Assembly (NCBI GenBank): GCA_034933245.1
Contig: JAYFNX010000014.1
Coordinates: 1-64,000, forward strand
DNA: 64,000 nt
Source: Pelethousia sp034933245
GTDB lineage: Bacteria > Bacillota > Clostridia > Christensenellales > CAG-138
Direction of reading: 5' to 3'
Each line of letters starts with the position of its first letter. Within the stretch, counting starts at the first letter, position 1. The position numbers and the translations under genes are program-made. The notes beneath the pieces were generated by a model that was given only the letters and a program-made list of their open reading frames with translations, searched no databases and had not been told where the DNA came from. Below, piece after piece: positions 24,838 to 34,154 of the stretch.

Positions 24838-25383
24838 TTACCTCGACACGATGGAAACGGAGGTGATGTTTTCGCTGCCGTCCTCCAGGGTCTCCAGGGT
24901 AATGCGCAGCACCATCCCTTTGGTTACGGAGGTGAAATTCCCCGTGCCGATGGCCATCCCTACGGGCAGCAGATAGGTCGCCGTTTCGTCGCCATAAGCC
25001 AGGGTACCGTCCTCATTATAGGTACCCAGGATAAGAATCACCTGGTTCCCTGCGATGGAATCCACCTTCCCGTAGATGGCGTTTCCTTCGTCCTGCCCGC
25101 CTATGGTGCCAATGCCGTTTGGGCTTTGTTTTTCATCTTGCAGCATGGATTCATCGCCAAGGGGAGCAGCCCCTTCTTGGAGCCCGCCTTCGGGTATCAT
25201 GATGCCCCCTTCGGGCATATTGCCCTCGGATAACCTTTGCGCACCTTCCGGGATGCCTTCTAAAATCAATTCGCCGTCCGCCTGCGCTAAGTCCACCCTT
25301 ACCACCTCGCCCTCCTCTTTAGCACAGCCCACGAAAAGCAGGGCAAACGCCAGAAAAAGGCAGCATACGCGTATGTTGCGCAT
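24838..25383 (-). CDS. Lipoprotein of the ABC operon, unknown function
   Basis: A 181-residue lipoprotein with lipobox LFVGC (Cys20). Residues ~45-90 are acidic and carry repeated PEGG/EGA units; residues ~100-181 look like a compact beta domain (GKVDSIAGNQVILILGTYNE). No family is recognised. It sits between the permease (14 bases downstream of its stop) and the ATPase. Its placement suggests an extracytoplasmic accessory subunit. Confidence 0.75.
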   Translation of the reverse strand: MRNIRVCCLFLAFALLFVGCAKEEGEVVRVDLAQADGELILEGIPEGAQRLSEGNMPEGGIMIPEGGLQEGAAPLGDESMLQDEKQSPNGIGTIGGQDEGNAIYGKVDSIAGNQVILILGTYNEDGTLAYGDETATYLLPVGMAIGTGNFTSVTKGMVLRITLETLEDGSENITSVSIVSR

Positions 25384-25397
25384 AGGTTTCTCCTCTC

Positions 25398-26765
25398 TTA
25401 TTCCTCATTGAGCGCCTGAATTGGGTTCAAGCGCGAAGCCTTCCACGCGGGGTAAAAACCAAACACCGTACCCGTGAGCACTGCGAACAGCAACGCCAGA
25501 ACAGCGCCTTTTACGGAGGGAACGGCTGTGGTACCCAACATTTCCACCAAGGGCAGAATGGCATAACTGACGCCCACGCCCACGGCTCCGCCCAGCACGC
25601 TGATGCTGGCGGCTTCCAGCAAAAATTCCATCAGGATGACCCGTTTGGAGCAGCCAATCGCCTTTAACAGGCCAATTTCGCCGGTCCGTTCCTTTACGGA
25701 AACGAAAAACACGTTCATAATGCCGATGCCGCCCACGATAAACACAATGCTGGCAACCGCCAGCAGCATGGCGGCCAGGGTGTTGGCGCTTTGGGTGGCG
25801 GCTTCCATGGCGCTGCCCGCATCGTCCACATCAAAGGAGGCGGTGGGGTAGTTCTCCCTTAGAATCGCCTCTATGTTGGCCATGGCCAGCTCCACCTTAT
25901 CCACCTCCTGGGCCACGGCGGCAATGGTGGGCTCCGCCGAAGATCCCAAGATGTGCTTTACGCAGGTGGAATATGGCAGGTATACGGCATTATCCGGGCT
26001 GATGCCGCTCTGTACGGAGCCCATCTCTTCCAGCACGCCGACGATCTCGTAATTTTTTCCGTCAATCTGCAAATAATCGCCATAGGCGTAGCCCGGGTAG
26101 GTAAAGATTTCCGCAGCCAGCGCATAGCCGATCACGCAGATGTAATCCGCGTAGCTTTGGGCCTCTTCGGTAATAAACTCCCCATAAAGCAGCGAAAGAT
26201 TGCTTACGCTTTGGTAATTTGGCAGCACACCCACTACGGTGGTGGTCTTCTCTTCCTCCAGGCCGCCGCCAAAAACCGTCGTTTCGCCGGACACCAGAAT
26301 GGTCACATCAGAAAGGCCTCCCACCAAATTCTGAATGTCCGCCACATCATCCGTGGTAAGCGTAACGTTCTGTTGGGAGCGATTTCCCTCCCCGCCTTGG
26401 GATTCCGAACGGCCGCTAAAACTTCCGGAAAAGCTTCCCCCGCCCATGGAAGGCATGCCCCCTCCCATGGCGGGCATGGAACCGCTTATGAAAGGCATGT
26501 TCCCGCTTTCCGGCACAAGCCCCATCTCGCCCCCGCCCATCATTTCTTCCATCTCCGTGCCGCTGCCCACCTTCACCTCAATGGCGCCGGCGTTCAGATT
26601 TTTAAACTGGTTCGCCACATCCTGCTGGCCGCCCTTTCCGATGGCTATTACCAGCACGATGGTAGCCGCACCCACGATGATACCCAGGGATGTCAACATC
26701 ATCTTGGCCTTGTTCTCAACAATGTTTACCCAAACAAGGCGCAATATTTCGGAAAACCGTATCAT
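25398..26765 (-). CDS. MacB-like ABC permease with Met/Gly-rich loop
   Basis: A 455-residue FtsX-fold permease: one N-terminal helix (~18-42), a large extracytoplasmic domain (~45-320) and three C-terminal helices (~330-445). The conserved region near NVFFVSVKERTGEIGLLKAIG is typical of MacB. Residues ~70-120 are unusual: a Met-, Gly- and Ser-rich insert with EMEEMMGGGEMG and MPAMGGGMPSMGGG. It overlaps the adaptor stop by four bases. MacAB-type systems expel drugs, peptides or envelope molecules; the substrate here is unknown. Confidence 0.9.
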   Translation of the reverse strand: MIRFSEILRLVWVNIVENKAKMMLTSLGIIVGAATIVLVIAIGKGGQQDVANQFKNLNAGAIEVKVGSGTEMEEMMGGGEMGLVPESGNMPFISGSMPAMGGGMPSMGGGSFSGSFSGRSESQGGEGNRSQQNVTLTTDDVADIQNLVGGLSDVTILVSGETTVFGGGLEEEKTTTVVGVLPNYQSVSNLSLLYGEFITEEAQSYADYICVIGYALAAEIFTYPGYAYGDYLQIDGKNYEIVGVLEEMGSVQSGISPDNAVYLPYSTCVKHILGSSAEPTIAAVAQEVDKVELAMANIEAILRENYPTASFDVDDAGSAMEAATQSANTLAAMLLAVASIVFIVGGIGIMNVFFVSVKERTGEIGLLKAIGCSKRVILMEFLLEAASISVLGGAVGVGVSYAILPLVEMLGTTAVPSVKGAVLALLFAVLTGTVFGFYPAWKASRLNPIQALNEE

Positions 26766-28657
26766 TGCTGCACCGCGCTCTCCACCAGCACCACATCCCC
26801 CTCCTGTAGACCGCTTGTAATTTCCACAAACCGTCCATCCGAGAAACCGGTTCTCACTTGCTTTTCCACAGGCTCCCCGTCTTCCCCCGTCACAAGTACG
26901 GTGGCCTTACCGCCCACATTGGTGACGCACTGGGTGTTGACATACAGCACATCCACAGCCTGCGCCTGCACCAGGGTCACATCGGCGCTCATCCCCTCAA
27001 ACATTTGCTGGGTGTTTATGCCGGTAAAGCGGACGTTTACCGTATAACTCACCGTGGCCGCGCCGCTGCGCGAAGATTCCACGCTGATCGTATCCACCTC
27101 TGCGTCAAAGGTTCGGCCGCTGAAGGCCGTCATGGTTACGGTTGCCTGCTGGCCGATTTCTACATCCAGCACATCCTCTTCGGATATGGTGATGGGCACA
27201 TACACATCCGCTATATCCGTAAGGGTAAGCAGGGCCTGTTCCTGCACGGCCTCCGTTATGGGATTGTAGGTTACCTCAAAGGTATCCCCTGCTTCAAAGG
27301 TCACGCTGGCCACCATACCGCTGCACGGTGCATAAACCATGCCGTCTTCCAGGACCACGGTCTTAATTTCCTCGATCTCCGCTTGCAGGGCATCATACGC
27401 CTCCTGGGCGGCGTCCACCGTTTGCTGCAATTCCGTCTTGGCCAGTTCCAGCTCGGTTGAAGCCACAGACGCGCCGGTGCTGGCGCTCTCCGCCTTTTGC
27501 TCGGCGCTTGTGGAACCCGTCGTCATGCTAAGGTCCGCCTTGGTCAAAGCCAGCGCCGCCTTGTTTACCTGAATCTGCAAATCCGCCACTTTGGCGGCCA
27601 GGTCTTCCGCGTCGGACACGTTGCCATATTTCTCGTTATACCAGCTTTTGTAGGAGGTATAGGTGCTGTTGGCGCTTTCATAGCTGGCTGTGGCGGCGCT
27701 CTTGTTGCTTTGTATGGCGGATTTGTCGCCCAAGGCCGTCAGGCTCGCTTGCTTGGAATCCTTGGTGGCAGTCTTTTCGGTTATAATGGTTTCCTGCGCC
27801 AATACCTCGGCGGAATCCGCCGCATAGCCCAACCCCAACAACCTGGTTTTTTCCGTTTCGGCTGCGGAAATCTCCGCGGCAAGCGTGGCGATCAGGCTTT
27901 CCAAATCCGTATACTGGGTAAGTTGGTTTGTGTAGGTTGTTACTTGGGTTTTATAGGATTCTGCCTGCTGTTCATAATAGCACAGAGTGGAATAATCCGT
28001 TGGATAATCCGCATTGAGCACCACGTATTCGTCGTATTCGGCGGTAGCGTCCGTAAGCGCATTTTCCGCCGTGCTCAGGGCCAACTGCAACTCCGCCACG
28101 GAAAGATCTTCGTTCACTTCTGCCAGCTTGCCGGTTTGCTTGGTGGTTTCGTATTTTTGTTTTGCTTCCAGCAAGCCCGTTTCCTGCTGCAACTTGGCCT
28201 GTTCTAATTCCAGCCCCGCCTGCTCCAGTTCCAGTTCATAGCTGGCCAGGCCTATTTGAATTTGTTCCGCGTTGAGCCGCATTACAGGCTCTCCCTCCTC
28301 CACATAGGAGCCCGCCTTTATGTATACCTCTTCCACCGTGGTGGAAACGGGGAAGCCGATAGTCTCGCGCTCCAGGGAAATGGAAGAGCTCTCCGTGGAA
28401 CCCACCGTCACATCTCCTCGCTGCACGGTGTATTCCCGATACGTGATTGCGTTCGCATTGGCGCTTTTGCTTGTGAGGATAATAGCCAGCACGATTCCGG
28501 TCAAGGCCAGCGCTCCCCCGCCCACAGCATACCAAATCCACATGGGCAGTTTCTTTTTATGGGCCGTATCGCCCACCAGCGCATCCAGCTGCTGCTGAAT
28601 GGATTGTTCGCCCTGCGCCCGGCCCTTTTTTGCGAGCTTCCTTCTGTGCATGGTCAT
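26762..28657 (-). CDS. HlyD/MacA-family membrane-fusion adaptor
   Basis: A 631-residue adaptor: a basic cytoplasmic N-terminus, one helix (~38-60), a lipoyl-like half (~75-130), a long coiled-coil region (~130-410, rich in Gln, Ala, Thr and Ser), the second lipoyl half (~425-470), then beta-barrel and membrane-proximal domains to the C-terminus. The coiled coil is longer than in ordinary MacA. ATG 28657 follows GGAGGAAG; ATG 28651 is an alternative. First gene of the four-gene ABC operon, coupled to the permease by ATGA. Confidence 0.88.
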   Translation of the reverse strand: MTMHRRKLAKKGRAQGEQSIQQQLDALVGDTAHKKKLPMWIWYAVGGGALALTGIVLAIILTSKSANANAITYREYTVQRGDVTVGSTESSSISLERETIGFPVSTTVEEVYIKAGSYVEEGEPVMRLNAEQIQIGLASYELELEQAGLELEQAKLQQETGLLEAKQKYETTKQTGKLAEVNEDLSVAELQLALSTAENALTDATAEYDEYVVLNADYPTDYSTLCYYEQQAESYKTQVTTYTNQLTQYTDLESLIATLAAEISAAETEKTRLLGLGYAADSAEVLAQETIITEKTATKDSKQASLTALGDKSAIQSNKSAATASYESANSTYTSYKSWYNEKYGNVSDAEDLAAKVADLQIQVNKAALALTKADLSMTTGSTSAEQKAESASTGASVASTELELAKTELQQTVDAAQEAYDALQAEIEEIKTVVLEDGMVYAPCSGMVASVTFEAGDTFEVTYNPITEAVQEQALLTLTDIADVYVPITISEEDVLDVEIGQQATVTMTAFSGRTFDAEVDTISVESSRSGAATVSYTVNVRFTGINTQQMFEGMSADVTLVQAQAVDVLYVNTQCVTNVGGKATVLVTGEDGEPVEKQVRTGFSDGRFVEITSGLQEGDVVLVESAVQQ

Positions 28658-28705
28658 TCTTCCTCCGGTCTTACTCCCTCGCGGCATATTTTTCTTATTG
28701 TGGGT

Positions 28706-28734
28706 ATTATAGCGGCTATTTTTTTGAAGGGAAA
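28706..28734 (-). promoter_or_regulatory. Promoter of the MacAB-like operon
   Basis: Minus strand: -10 TATAAT (28711-28706), 17-bp spacer, weak -35 TTTCCC (28734-28729). Confidence 0.5.
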
Positions 28735-28955
28735 GGCAACGGGGGCATTTGTTGGATTTGGGCCAAAAAATGCCTTATTTTAGAAAAAATATTGCCAAAT
28801 TTCAGCCGCAATTCAAGGCGGGAGGCGAGCTTTCCCTGGCCGAATAGAGGCCGAGCCAAGGGGACAAGCCCCTACAATATGGGAACGGCATACCATTTTT
28901 TACAAGGGCGCTCCATTCGCTAACGAGTAAGCTGCCCGGCTTATACCCGGCACGC
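28735..28955. other. Intergenic stretch, no gene
   Basis: No gene is supported. A short hairpin AGGGG-ACAAG-CCCCT lies around 28858-28872, of the kind often repeated between genes in such genomes. Confidence 0.4.
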
Positions 28956-28983
28956 AAAAAGGATGGGAATACCCATCCTTTTT
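28956..28983 (-). terminator. Terminator after the tct operon
   Basis: AAAAAGGATGGG (28956-28967) pairs with CCCATCCTTTTT (28972-28983) around AATA. It has A- and T-runs on both sides, so it can work in both directions; it lies 24 bases after the tctB stop. Confidence 0.85.
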
Positions 28984-29006
28984 ATATGCGATTCTTGCGC
29001 CACGTT

Positions 29007-29480
29007 TTAAAACAGCAGACTCCCTGGAAGCACCAACAGGATCAATTTGGTAAAGACCAAATAGACGGCTGCCGTGCAACAAGCTGCAATAATAAGAATT
29101 TTTGTCAAGTCCCGTTTCGGTTCCAGGGCAAACGCCAGCATCATGCTTAATAAATACAGGAAGATACCCACCATAGGGCCGATATAATATACCGTAAGAA
29201 AAAAGAGGATCCCTGCCATGGTGTAAACCACGGGGTAGGTCCATTTCATATCCTTCAGGGCTTTAGGCTCTGGTGGAATCCTTTTGGTAAGCTCCTGCAC
29301 GATTAACGCAGCGCCCATAATAAGCAGGCCCGCATAGATGCAGCGAGGAAAGAACTTTGCCGCTTCCCCGGCGTTTTTTGTCCAACTTCCCCAAAATGTA
29401 TGGCCGATTCCAGCCAGCGAAAGTGCCAGCATGGAAACGCCAAACCAAAAATTTCCTTTGTTTACGGGTTTAATCGTCAT
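29007..29480 (-). CDS. tctB: Tripartite tricarboxylate transporter, TctB small subunit
   Basis: A 157-residue membrane protein with four helices (about 12-30, 45-62, 85-115 and 130-155), the size and topology of TctB. It begins inside the end of tctA (11-base overlap) at ATG 29480; the long open frame upstream is the tctA shadow. TctB and TctA form the membrane part of a secondary uptake system for carboxylates captured by TctC. Confidence 0.85.
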   Translation of the reverse strand: MTIKPVNKGNFWFGVSMLALSLAGIGHTFWGSWTKNAGEAAKFFPRCIYAGLLIMGAALIVQELTKRIPPEPKALKDMKWTYPVVYTMAGILFFLTVYYIGPMVGIFLYLLSMMLAFALEPKRDLTKILIIAACCTAAVYLVFTKLILLVLPGSLLF

Positions 29481-31029
29481 CGGAATACGCCCCCTTATCC
29501 AATTCTTTTTTGTTTGCGCGGAACGTGTAGGCGATGAAGAAGAAAAACAGGATTGTGGCCACATAGAAGCCGATGGCAATAGGATCGGAGAAAAGCACCC
29601 TCCAGCTTCCTTTGCCGATGGCCAAAGCCTGGCGCAGCGAGCGCTCGGTGCTGGAGCCCAACAAAGCCCCCAACACAAAGGGCCCCAAGGGAACCCGAAA
29701 TTTTTTGAGGAGAATGCCCACTAGGCCGGCCCCCAGCACAATCCATACGTCCACCATGGAATTGGAGGTGGTATAAATGCCCAGCGTAGCAAGAACGAAG
29801 ATGACGGGCACCAGATATTGCTTTTTGATCATGGCGATCTTGGTATAAACAGGGATCAGCAAATGGGAGAAGCCCAAATTCAGAATGCTCGCATACCCAC
29901 AGATAATAAAAAAGGCAAACATGATAAGCTTGTTTTCGGCAATCAGTGTGGGGCCTGGATTAAAGCCCTGCATGGAAAGCGCCGCGCCGATGAGGGCCGC
30001 CGTGGCGCTGCCGGGAATGCCGAAGGCCAAAAGCGGAATGATGGAAGCGCCGGCCGTGGCGGAATTGCCTGCCTCCGGGGCGGCCACCCCGTTGAGCACG
30101 CCGGTACCGAACCGGTCCCCATCCTTGCACACCCGCCTGGCCACGCCATAGCTTAGGTAGCAGGCGATGGAGGAACCGGCGCCCGGTAGGATACCAACAA
30201 ACGTACCGATCAGGGACCCAAGAAGCGTAGCCCAGAAGGTCTTTATATAGTGCACCAGCTTATAACGGTCCTGCTTGGGGTCATAGCCTTCCTCCGTCAG
30301 CCTGACTTTTTCGGTGCTGACCTCTTGCAGCTTAACCATGAGCTTCTCGCGCTGGGATGTTCCAAATTGAATAATGAGCTCCGATACGGCAAAGAGGCCG
30401 ATGAGCAGCGGCGTGTTGGATATGCCGCCCCGCAGCGCCTTGATGCCAAACCACATACGGGTGGACCCCGTGAGGCCGTCCACGCCCACGCAGCTTACCG
30501 CCAAGCCCAAAAGGCAGGCAATGAGGCCCCGTGCCGGGCTTTCCCTGTTTAGCATGGCAATTACGGCCAGGGAGAAGACATAGAGGGAAAACAATTCTAC
30601 CGGCCCGAAAAGAATGGCGATTCTCGCTAGCGGAACCGTAAGGAACATGAGCAGGATGGTGGAGAAGACATCCCCCGTTACGGAGGAATACAGGGCCTGC
30701 ATCATAGCCCTGCGCGGAAAGCCTTTTTTCTTAAGGGGGTACCCGTCCTCCACGGTAGCCGCGGCGGCTGGCGTACCCGGCACGCCGAAAGCGATGGCGG
30801 ATATGGAGCCGCCAAACATGCTTCCCTTATAAATGCCCACCAAGAGGCCCAAGGAGAGCAGCGGGTCCACTTTATACACCAGCGGCAGCAAAACGGCAAT
30901 GGCCATATCCCCCGTAAGGCCCGGGATCGCGGCGACCGTTACGCCCAATATGACGCCCAGGGAGGCATACAGCATGCTCATGGGGGTGAACGCGAGGCTT
31001 AGCGCCTCAGAAATAACGGAAAAATCCAT
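29470..31029 (-). CDS. tctA: Tripartite tricarboxylate transporter, TctA large permease
   Basis: A 519-residue permease with about twelve helices. Seen: the family motifs GLTGDMAIAVLLPL, YKGSMFGGSISAIAFGVPGT, GILPGAGSSIACYLSYG and GVAAPEAGNSATAGASIIPL, which repeat around the two substrate-site halves. ATG 31029 follows GGAGG; a GTG two codons upstream is less likely. Located between tctC and tctB, as usual. Confidence 0.93.
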   Translation of the reverse strand: MDFSVISEALSLAFTPMSMLYASLGVILGVTVAAIPGLTGDMAIAVLLPLVYKVDPLLSLGLLVGIYKGSMFGGSISAIAFGVPGTPAAAATVEDGYPLKKKGFPRRAMMQALYSSVTGDVFSTILLMFLTVPLARIAILFGPVELFSLYVFSLAVIAMLNRESPARGLIACLLGLAVSCVGVDGLTGSTRMWFGIKALRGGISNTPLLIGLFAVSELIIQFGTSQREKLMVKLQEVSTEKVRLTEEGYDPKQDRYKLVHYIKTFWATLLGSLIGTFVGILPGAGSSIACYLSYGVARRVCKDGDRFGTGVLNGVAAPEAGNSATAGASIIPLLAFGIPGSATAALIGAALSMQGFNPGPTLIAENKLIMFAFFIICGYASILNLGFSHLLIPVYTKIAMIKKQYLVPVIFVLATLGIYTTSNSMVDVWIVLGAGLVGILLKKFRVPLGPFVLGALLGSSTERSLRQALAIGKGSWRVLFSDPIAIGFYVATILFFFFIAYTFRANKKELDKGAYSDDD

Positions 31030-31121
31030 ATGCACCTCCAGTTTTTTAATGCGTGCATCCGAGAAAAGGTGCGTCGCCGGAGAAGGAGGCTAACCCGCTC
31101 CAGCGACGCGGGATGAAACGC

Positions 31122-32159
31122 TTATTCAGTAACCATAGAGAAGATTTCCGTCAGATTTTCAATGGTGCGCTGATAGGCCACCATGGAATCGGCGCTGTTG
31201 AGATTGGCCAGGTCAATGGAAGAGGTGGAAGCCATCTTCTGGGCAGTGGGGGAATCCAGGGCCTGCATGAAGCCCGCTTCCAGGGTATCCCGCACATCCT
31301 GGGGCGTATCCGCTTTCACGAAAAGCATATACCAGGCGGGCATCACCACATCGTAACCCAGCTCCTTGAGGGTAGGCGTATCGGGGAAGACTTCGAGCCG
31401 CTCCTCGGCGGCCACCGCCAGAGCCCGCAGGTCGCCGCTCTTCACGCTGGACGCAATGGTGCTGGGCACAGAGGCGCCCACATCTACATTGCCGCCCAGC
31501 ACAAAGGCTAACGCCTCGGACCCACCGGAAGTGGCTACATGGCTGAAGCTGGCGCCGGATTTGGCTTCCAGAAGAATCAGGGGCAGATGGGGAACGCTCA
31601 TGTAGCGGCCATGGCCCACGGTGATGGTGCCCGGCGTTTCCGTTGCGGCGGCGATGAGATCGTTCATGGTCTCATAGGGGCTATCGCTCTTCACGAAGAA
31701 TACGGGGGTTACATCGTTCATGTCGATGATGGGTACCCACTCGTCCAAGCTGTATGTATCCACCTCCCCCTGAAGCACAGGAGAAATGAAGGGGCCGTAA
31801 TCGGTGGCAAGAATGGTATAACCGTCGGAAGGCTGGTTGTATACGAACTGAATAGCTTCCTGGCCGTTGGCGCCGTCCATGCAGACAACGTCGATACGCT
31901 GATCCAGGGTTTCTGTCGCCGTGCTGGAGACCAAGCGGGACGAAATGTCCACGCCGCCGCCGGCACTGTAGGGGACTACGATCTTAATGGCGCGCTCTTT
32001 GGGAAACGTTGTGGCAGCAGGCAAAGGCTCGGCCTTTGTCGGTTCTTCAGCGGCGGGTTCTGTGGGAGCGGCAGGTTCAGAAGCCGATGGGGCGGCCGCA
32101 CAAGCGGTAAGGCTCAAAACCAGCATCCCTGCGAGCAGGATAGATAGCCACTTCTTCAT
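31122..32159 (-). CDS. tctC: TctC-family substrate-binding lipoprotein
   Basis: A 345-residue lipoprotein: signal segment, lipobox LTAC (Cys20), a Pro/Ala/Glu-rich linker (~22-48), then a TctC/Bug fold (~55-345) with the motif IKIVVPYSAGGGVDISSR, a later GDLRALAVAAEERL and DTPTLKELGYDV. Bug proteins bind carboxylates such as citrate, tartrate or aromatic acids through a ring of backbone contacts, so the ligand cannot be read off. Ribosome site TAGGAGG precedes the ATG. Confidence 0.92.
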   Translation of the reverse strand: MKKWLSILLAGMLVLSLTACAAAPSASEPAAPTEPAAEEPTKAEPLPAATTFPKERAIKIVVPYSAGGGVDISSRLVSSTATETLDQRIDVVCMDGANGQEAIQFVYNQPSDGYTILATDYGPFISPVLQGEVDTYSLDEWVPIIDMNDVTPVFFVKSDSPYETMNDLIAAATETPGTITVGHGRYMSVPHLPLILLEAKSGASFSHVATSGGSEALAFVLGGNVDVGASVPSTIASSVKSGDLRALAVAAEERLEVFPDTPTLKELGYDVVMPAWYMLFVKADTPQDVRDTLEAGFMQALDSPTAQKMASTSSIDLANLNSADSMVAYQRTIENLTEIFSMVTE

Positions 32160-32238
32160 TTTCTTACCTCCTATTATTTTATCGTGTTGATAAACACTCC
32201 GCCAGCACCGGGCTTAATCCTTGATCCGGCGGCGCAAA

Positions 32239-32715
32239 CTAAGATCCTATGCGTTCAAGGCGTATGCGTTTTACGCCTTCCCTTTGTGTGCGGGCACAAA
32301 CCGCCGCAAAATCCTCCAGGTTTTCTACGATCTGCCCGAAGCGATTGCTGGGCCGCCATCCGGTAGGCAGCAGGATACGGCATTCCCGGCCGTAAAATAT
32401 GCCGAAATCATAGACGACATGGGGCGTGCCCTGCCATTGGTAAGGCAGGTAAGCATTCCACACCAAGTCCCCCGGCAGGGGAAACATGGTTTGGTTCTCC
32501 GGCGGCAACGAGAAGGCTTTCTCTTGGCACATCCGGTCCTCCGGCACGCCAAAGGATAGCTCCCGCCCCGTAAACATGGCATGAACAGCTTGGTTTTCCA
32601 GAGGCTCCTCTAAAAGTTCCCAAATCATTTGCGCTGTTTTCGGGGCCTGTTCTTCCAGCAGTTCCGCAACGGCGGATACCCCCTCCTCCACAAACGTCAA
32701 TCGGATTCGTTTCAT
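32239..32715 (-). CDS. DUF3830-like protein
   Basis: A 158-residue protein with a cyclophilin-like fold pattern: MKRIRLTFVEEGVSAVAELL, APKTAQMIWELL, the long loop to GDLVWNAYLPY and RECRILLPTGWRPSNRF. DUF3830 genes are often found beside carboxylate transport and hydrolysis genes. Its ATG overlaps the stop of the DUF6282 gene (ATGA at 32712-32715). The function is unknown. Confidence 0.75.
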   Translation of the reverse strand: MKRIRLTFVEEGVSAVAELLEEQAPKTAQMIWELLEEPLENQAVHAMFTGRELSFGVPEDRMCQEKAFSLPPENQTMFPLPGDLVWNAYLPYQWQGTPHVVYDFGIFYGRECRILLPTGWRPSNRFGQIVENLEDFAAVCARTQREGVKRIRLERIGS

Positions 32716-33752
32716 TTCACATCCTCCTCCGGCTGTTTTTCCTGCAGATCCACCCCGGCAATCCAGGCGGGGTTTACGGTTGTTACGGTCCGGATTTCTG
32801 CATCGGTCCAACCGCAATCCATCAGGCAGGCAATCCATTCGCGGAAGCCTTCGGTGGGGGTTGGCAGGGTGTATACGCCAAAGTCCGTACCTACGATAAA
32901 GTTTTCCACGCCGAATTTGCGCATTTGGGCGGCGGCCCCATATACGCCTCCTTTCGGTGCGCCGGACTGGCCTTCGTCAAAGGCCCTGTATTCCGGTTCC
33001 ACATAATAATGCGTCTTGGGGATAGATCCTGTGTGGGTATGTTCGGCCAGGCACTTTTCCAGCTTGGCGCCCTTCTTAATGGCGTATTTAAGCTCCTTTT
33101 CGCTCAGATGCTCCGTAACCGCATTGGAGATGAGCACCTTCTTAATGCCATAATCCTCCGCGTAGTCGCAAAGGCGCAGGGCCTCCGCATTGCTCAAATG
33201 GCCGCTTACCAGATAAATCTGGGGGTTATCCGCAAGGAGCCCGAGGATCTCCGCCAGGTGCTTATCCGGCTTATCCAGCGGGATTTCGATACAACGGGAA
33301 ACCTCTTCCGCCTCAAACTCGGGATACAAATCCACCAACCGTTTCCATTGACCGTCCACATACCGGCCTTCCACCGTTGCTTGATATTTGGTGGAGTGTG
33401 CGCCAAAGGATACATACCGGGCGCAAGAACCATAGTAGATCGCCGTTTTTACGGCGCGAGGATTCATGCCGCCAAATACCGTATTCAAAATAATGCCGCC
33501 AAAGGTGGTAAAATCCGGAATGCTTTCGTTGACGATCCAGGCGGTTCCCACGCTCCAATTGAATACATCCATATACGCAATTGCCCGCATGCCCGCATCC
33601 CGGGCCTCCAGGGCCGCCTGCATGGGGTTTACCCGCCGGGGACTGCTGACCAGGTGCGGTCCGGCATGCACATGCAGGTCAATGGAACCCTTCAATAAAT
33701 CCGTGCTACGCTGATAAGATCGTGAAAATCTCCAATCGGTTTGGTCAAACAT
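32712..33752 (-). CDS. DUF6282/amidohydrolase-like protein
   Basis: A 346-residue protein with a metal-dependent hydrolase look: HxH in GSIDLHVHAGPHL, a later SGHLSNAEA, HTHTGS and FIVGTDFG, each able to supply a metal ligand. It matches the family I know as DUF6282. First gene of the operon, with AGGAGG upstream of ATG 33752. With TctABC and DUF3830 it suggests uptake and breakdown of a carboxylated, possibly cyclic amide or lactone, compound; the substrate is not inferable. Confidence 0.75.
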   Translation of the reverse strand: MFDQTDWRFSRSYQRSTDLLKGSIDLHVHAGPHLVSSPRRVNPMQAALEARDAGMRAIAYMDVFNWSVGTAWIVNESIPDFTTFGGIILNTVFGGMNPRAVKTAIYYGSCARYVSFGAHSTKYQATVEGRYVDGQWKRLVDLYPEFEAEEVSRCIEIPLDKPDKHLAEILGLLADNPQIYLVSGHLSNAEALRLCDYAEDYGIKKVLISNAVTEHLSEKELKYAIKKGAKLEKCLAEHTHTGSIPKTHYYVEPEYRAFDEGQSGAPKGGVYGAAAQMRKFGVENFIVGTDFGVYTLPTPTEGFREWIACLMDCGWTDAEIRTVTTVNPAWIAGVDLQEKQPEEDVK

Positions 33753-34154
33753 GGTTCAGTATACCTCCTAAACGATTCTGCTTGATTGATACACCAAAGC
33801 GCCCCTCTCTGCTGCGGGCATGCCTGTATGGTGTTCTTGTGATAGGGGAAAAACCGGGAAAACAATTAGGAACGGCCGATGAAACGGACAAGACGTAAGG
33901 TCTATAATTTTTATGCTATAATTCTTGTATACCTGTTGCATATATGTTATTGAATGATTTAATATTATATGAGCCGTCGGGGTTCTGTCAAGAGTTTGAT
34001 CAAAATTGTTTCGAATTATTGCAGCTATACAATCTTCGAAGAACTGCTATAATTAAGAGAAAGCATTCTTTACCACATGAAACGTTCCGTTCCTGCTTCG
34101 CTAATTTGGGCTATGCAGGTTCCATAACGGGATCGTTTGAAAGGAAACCGCTAC
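33753..34154. promoter_or_regulatory. Divergent control region of the tct operon and FCD regulator
   Basis: About 400 bases without a gene. The stretch 33900-33970 is AT-rich with two TATAAT-like blocks (33903-33908 and 33917-33922), TTGTATAC (33925-33932) and the palindrome CATATATG (33939-33946), plausible promoter and operator sites. No confident single promoter can be assigned. Confidence 0.4.
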
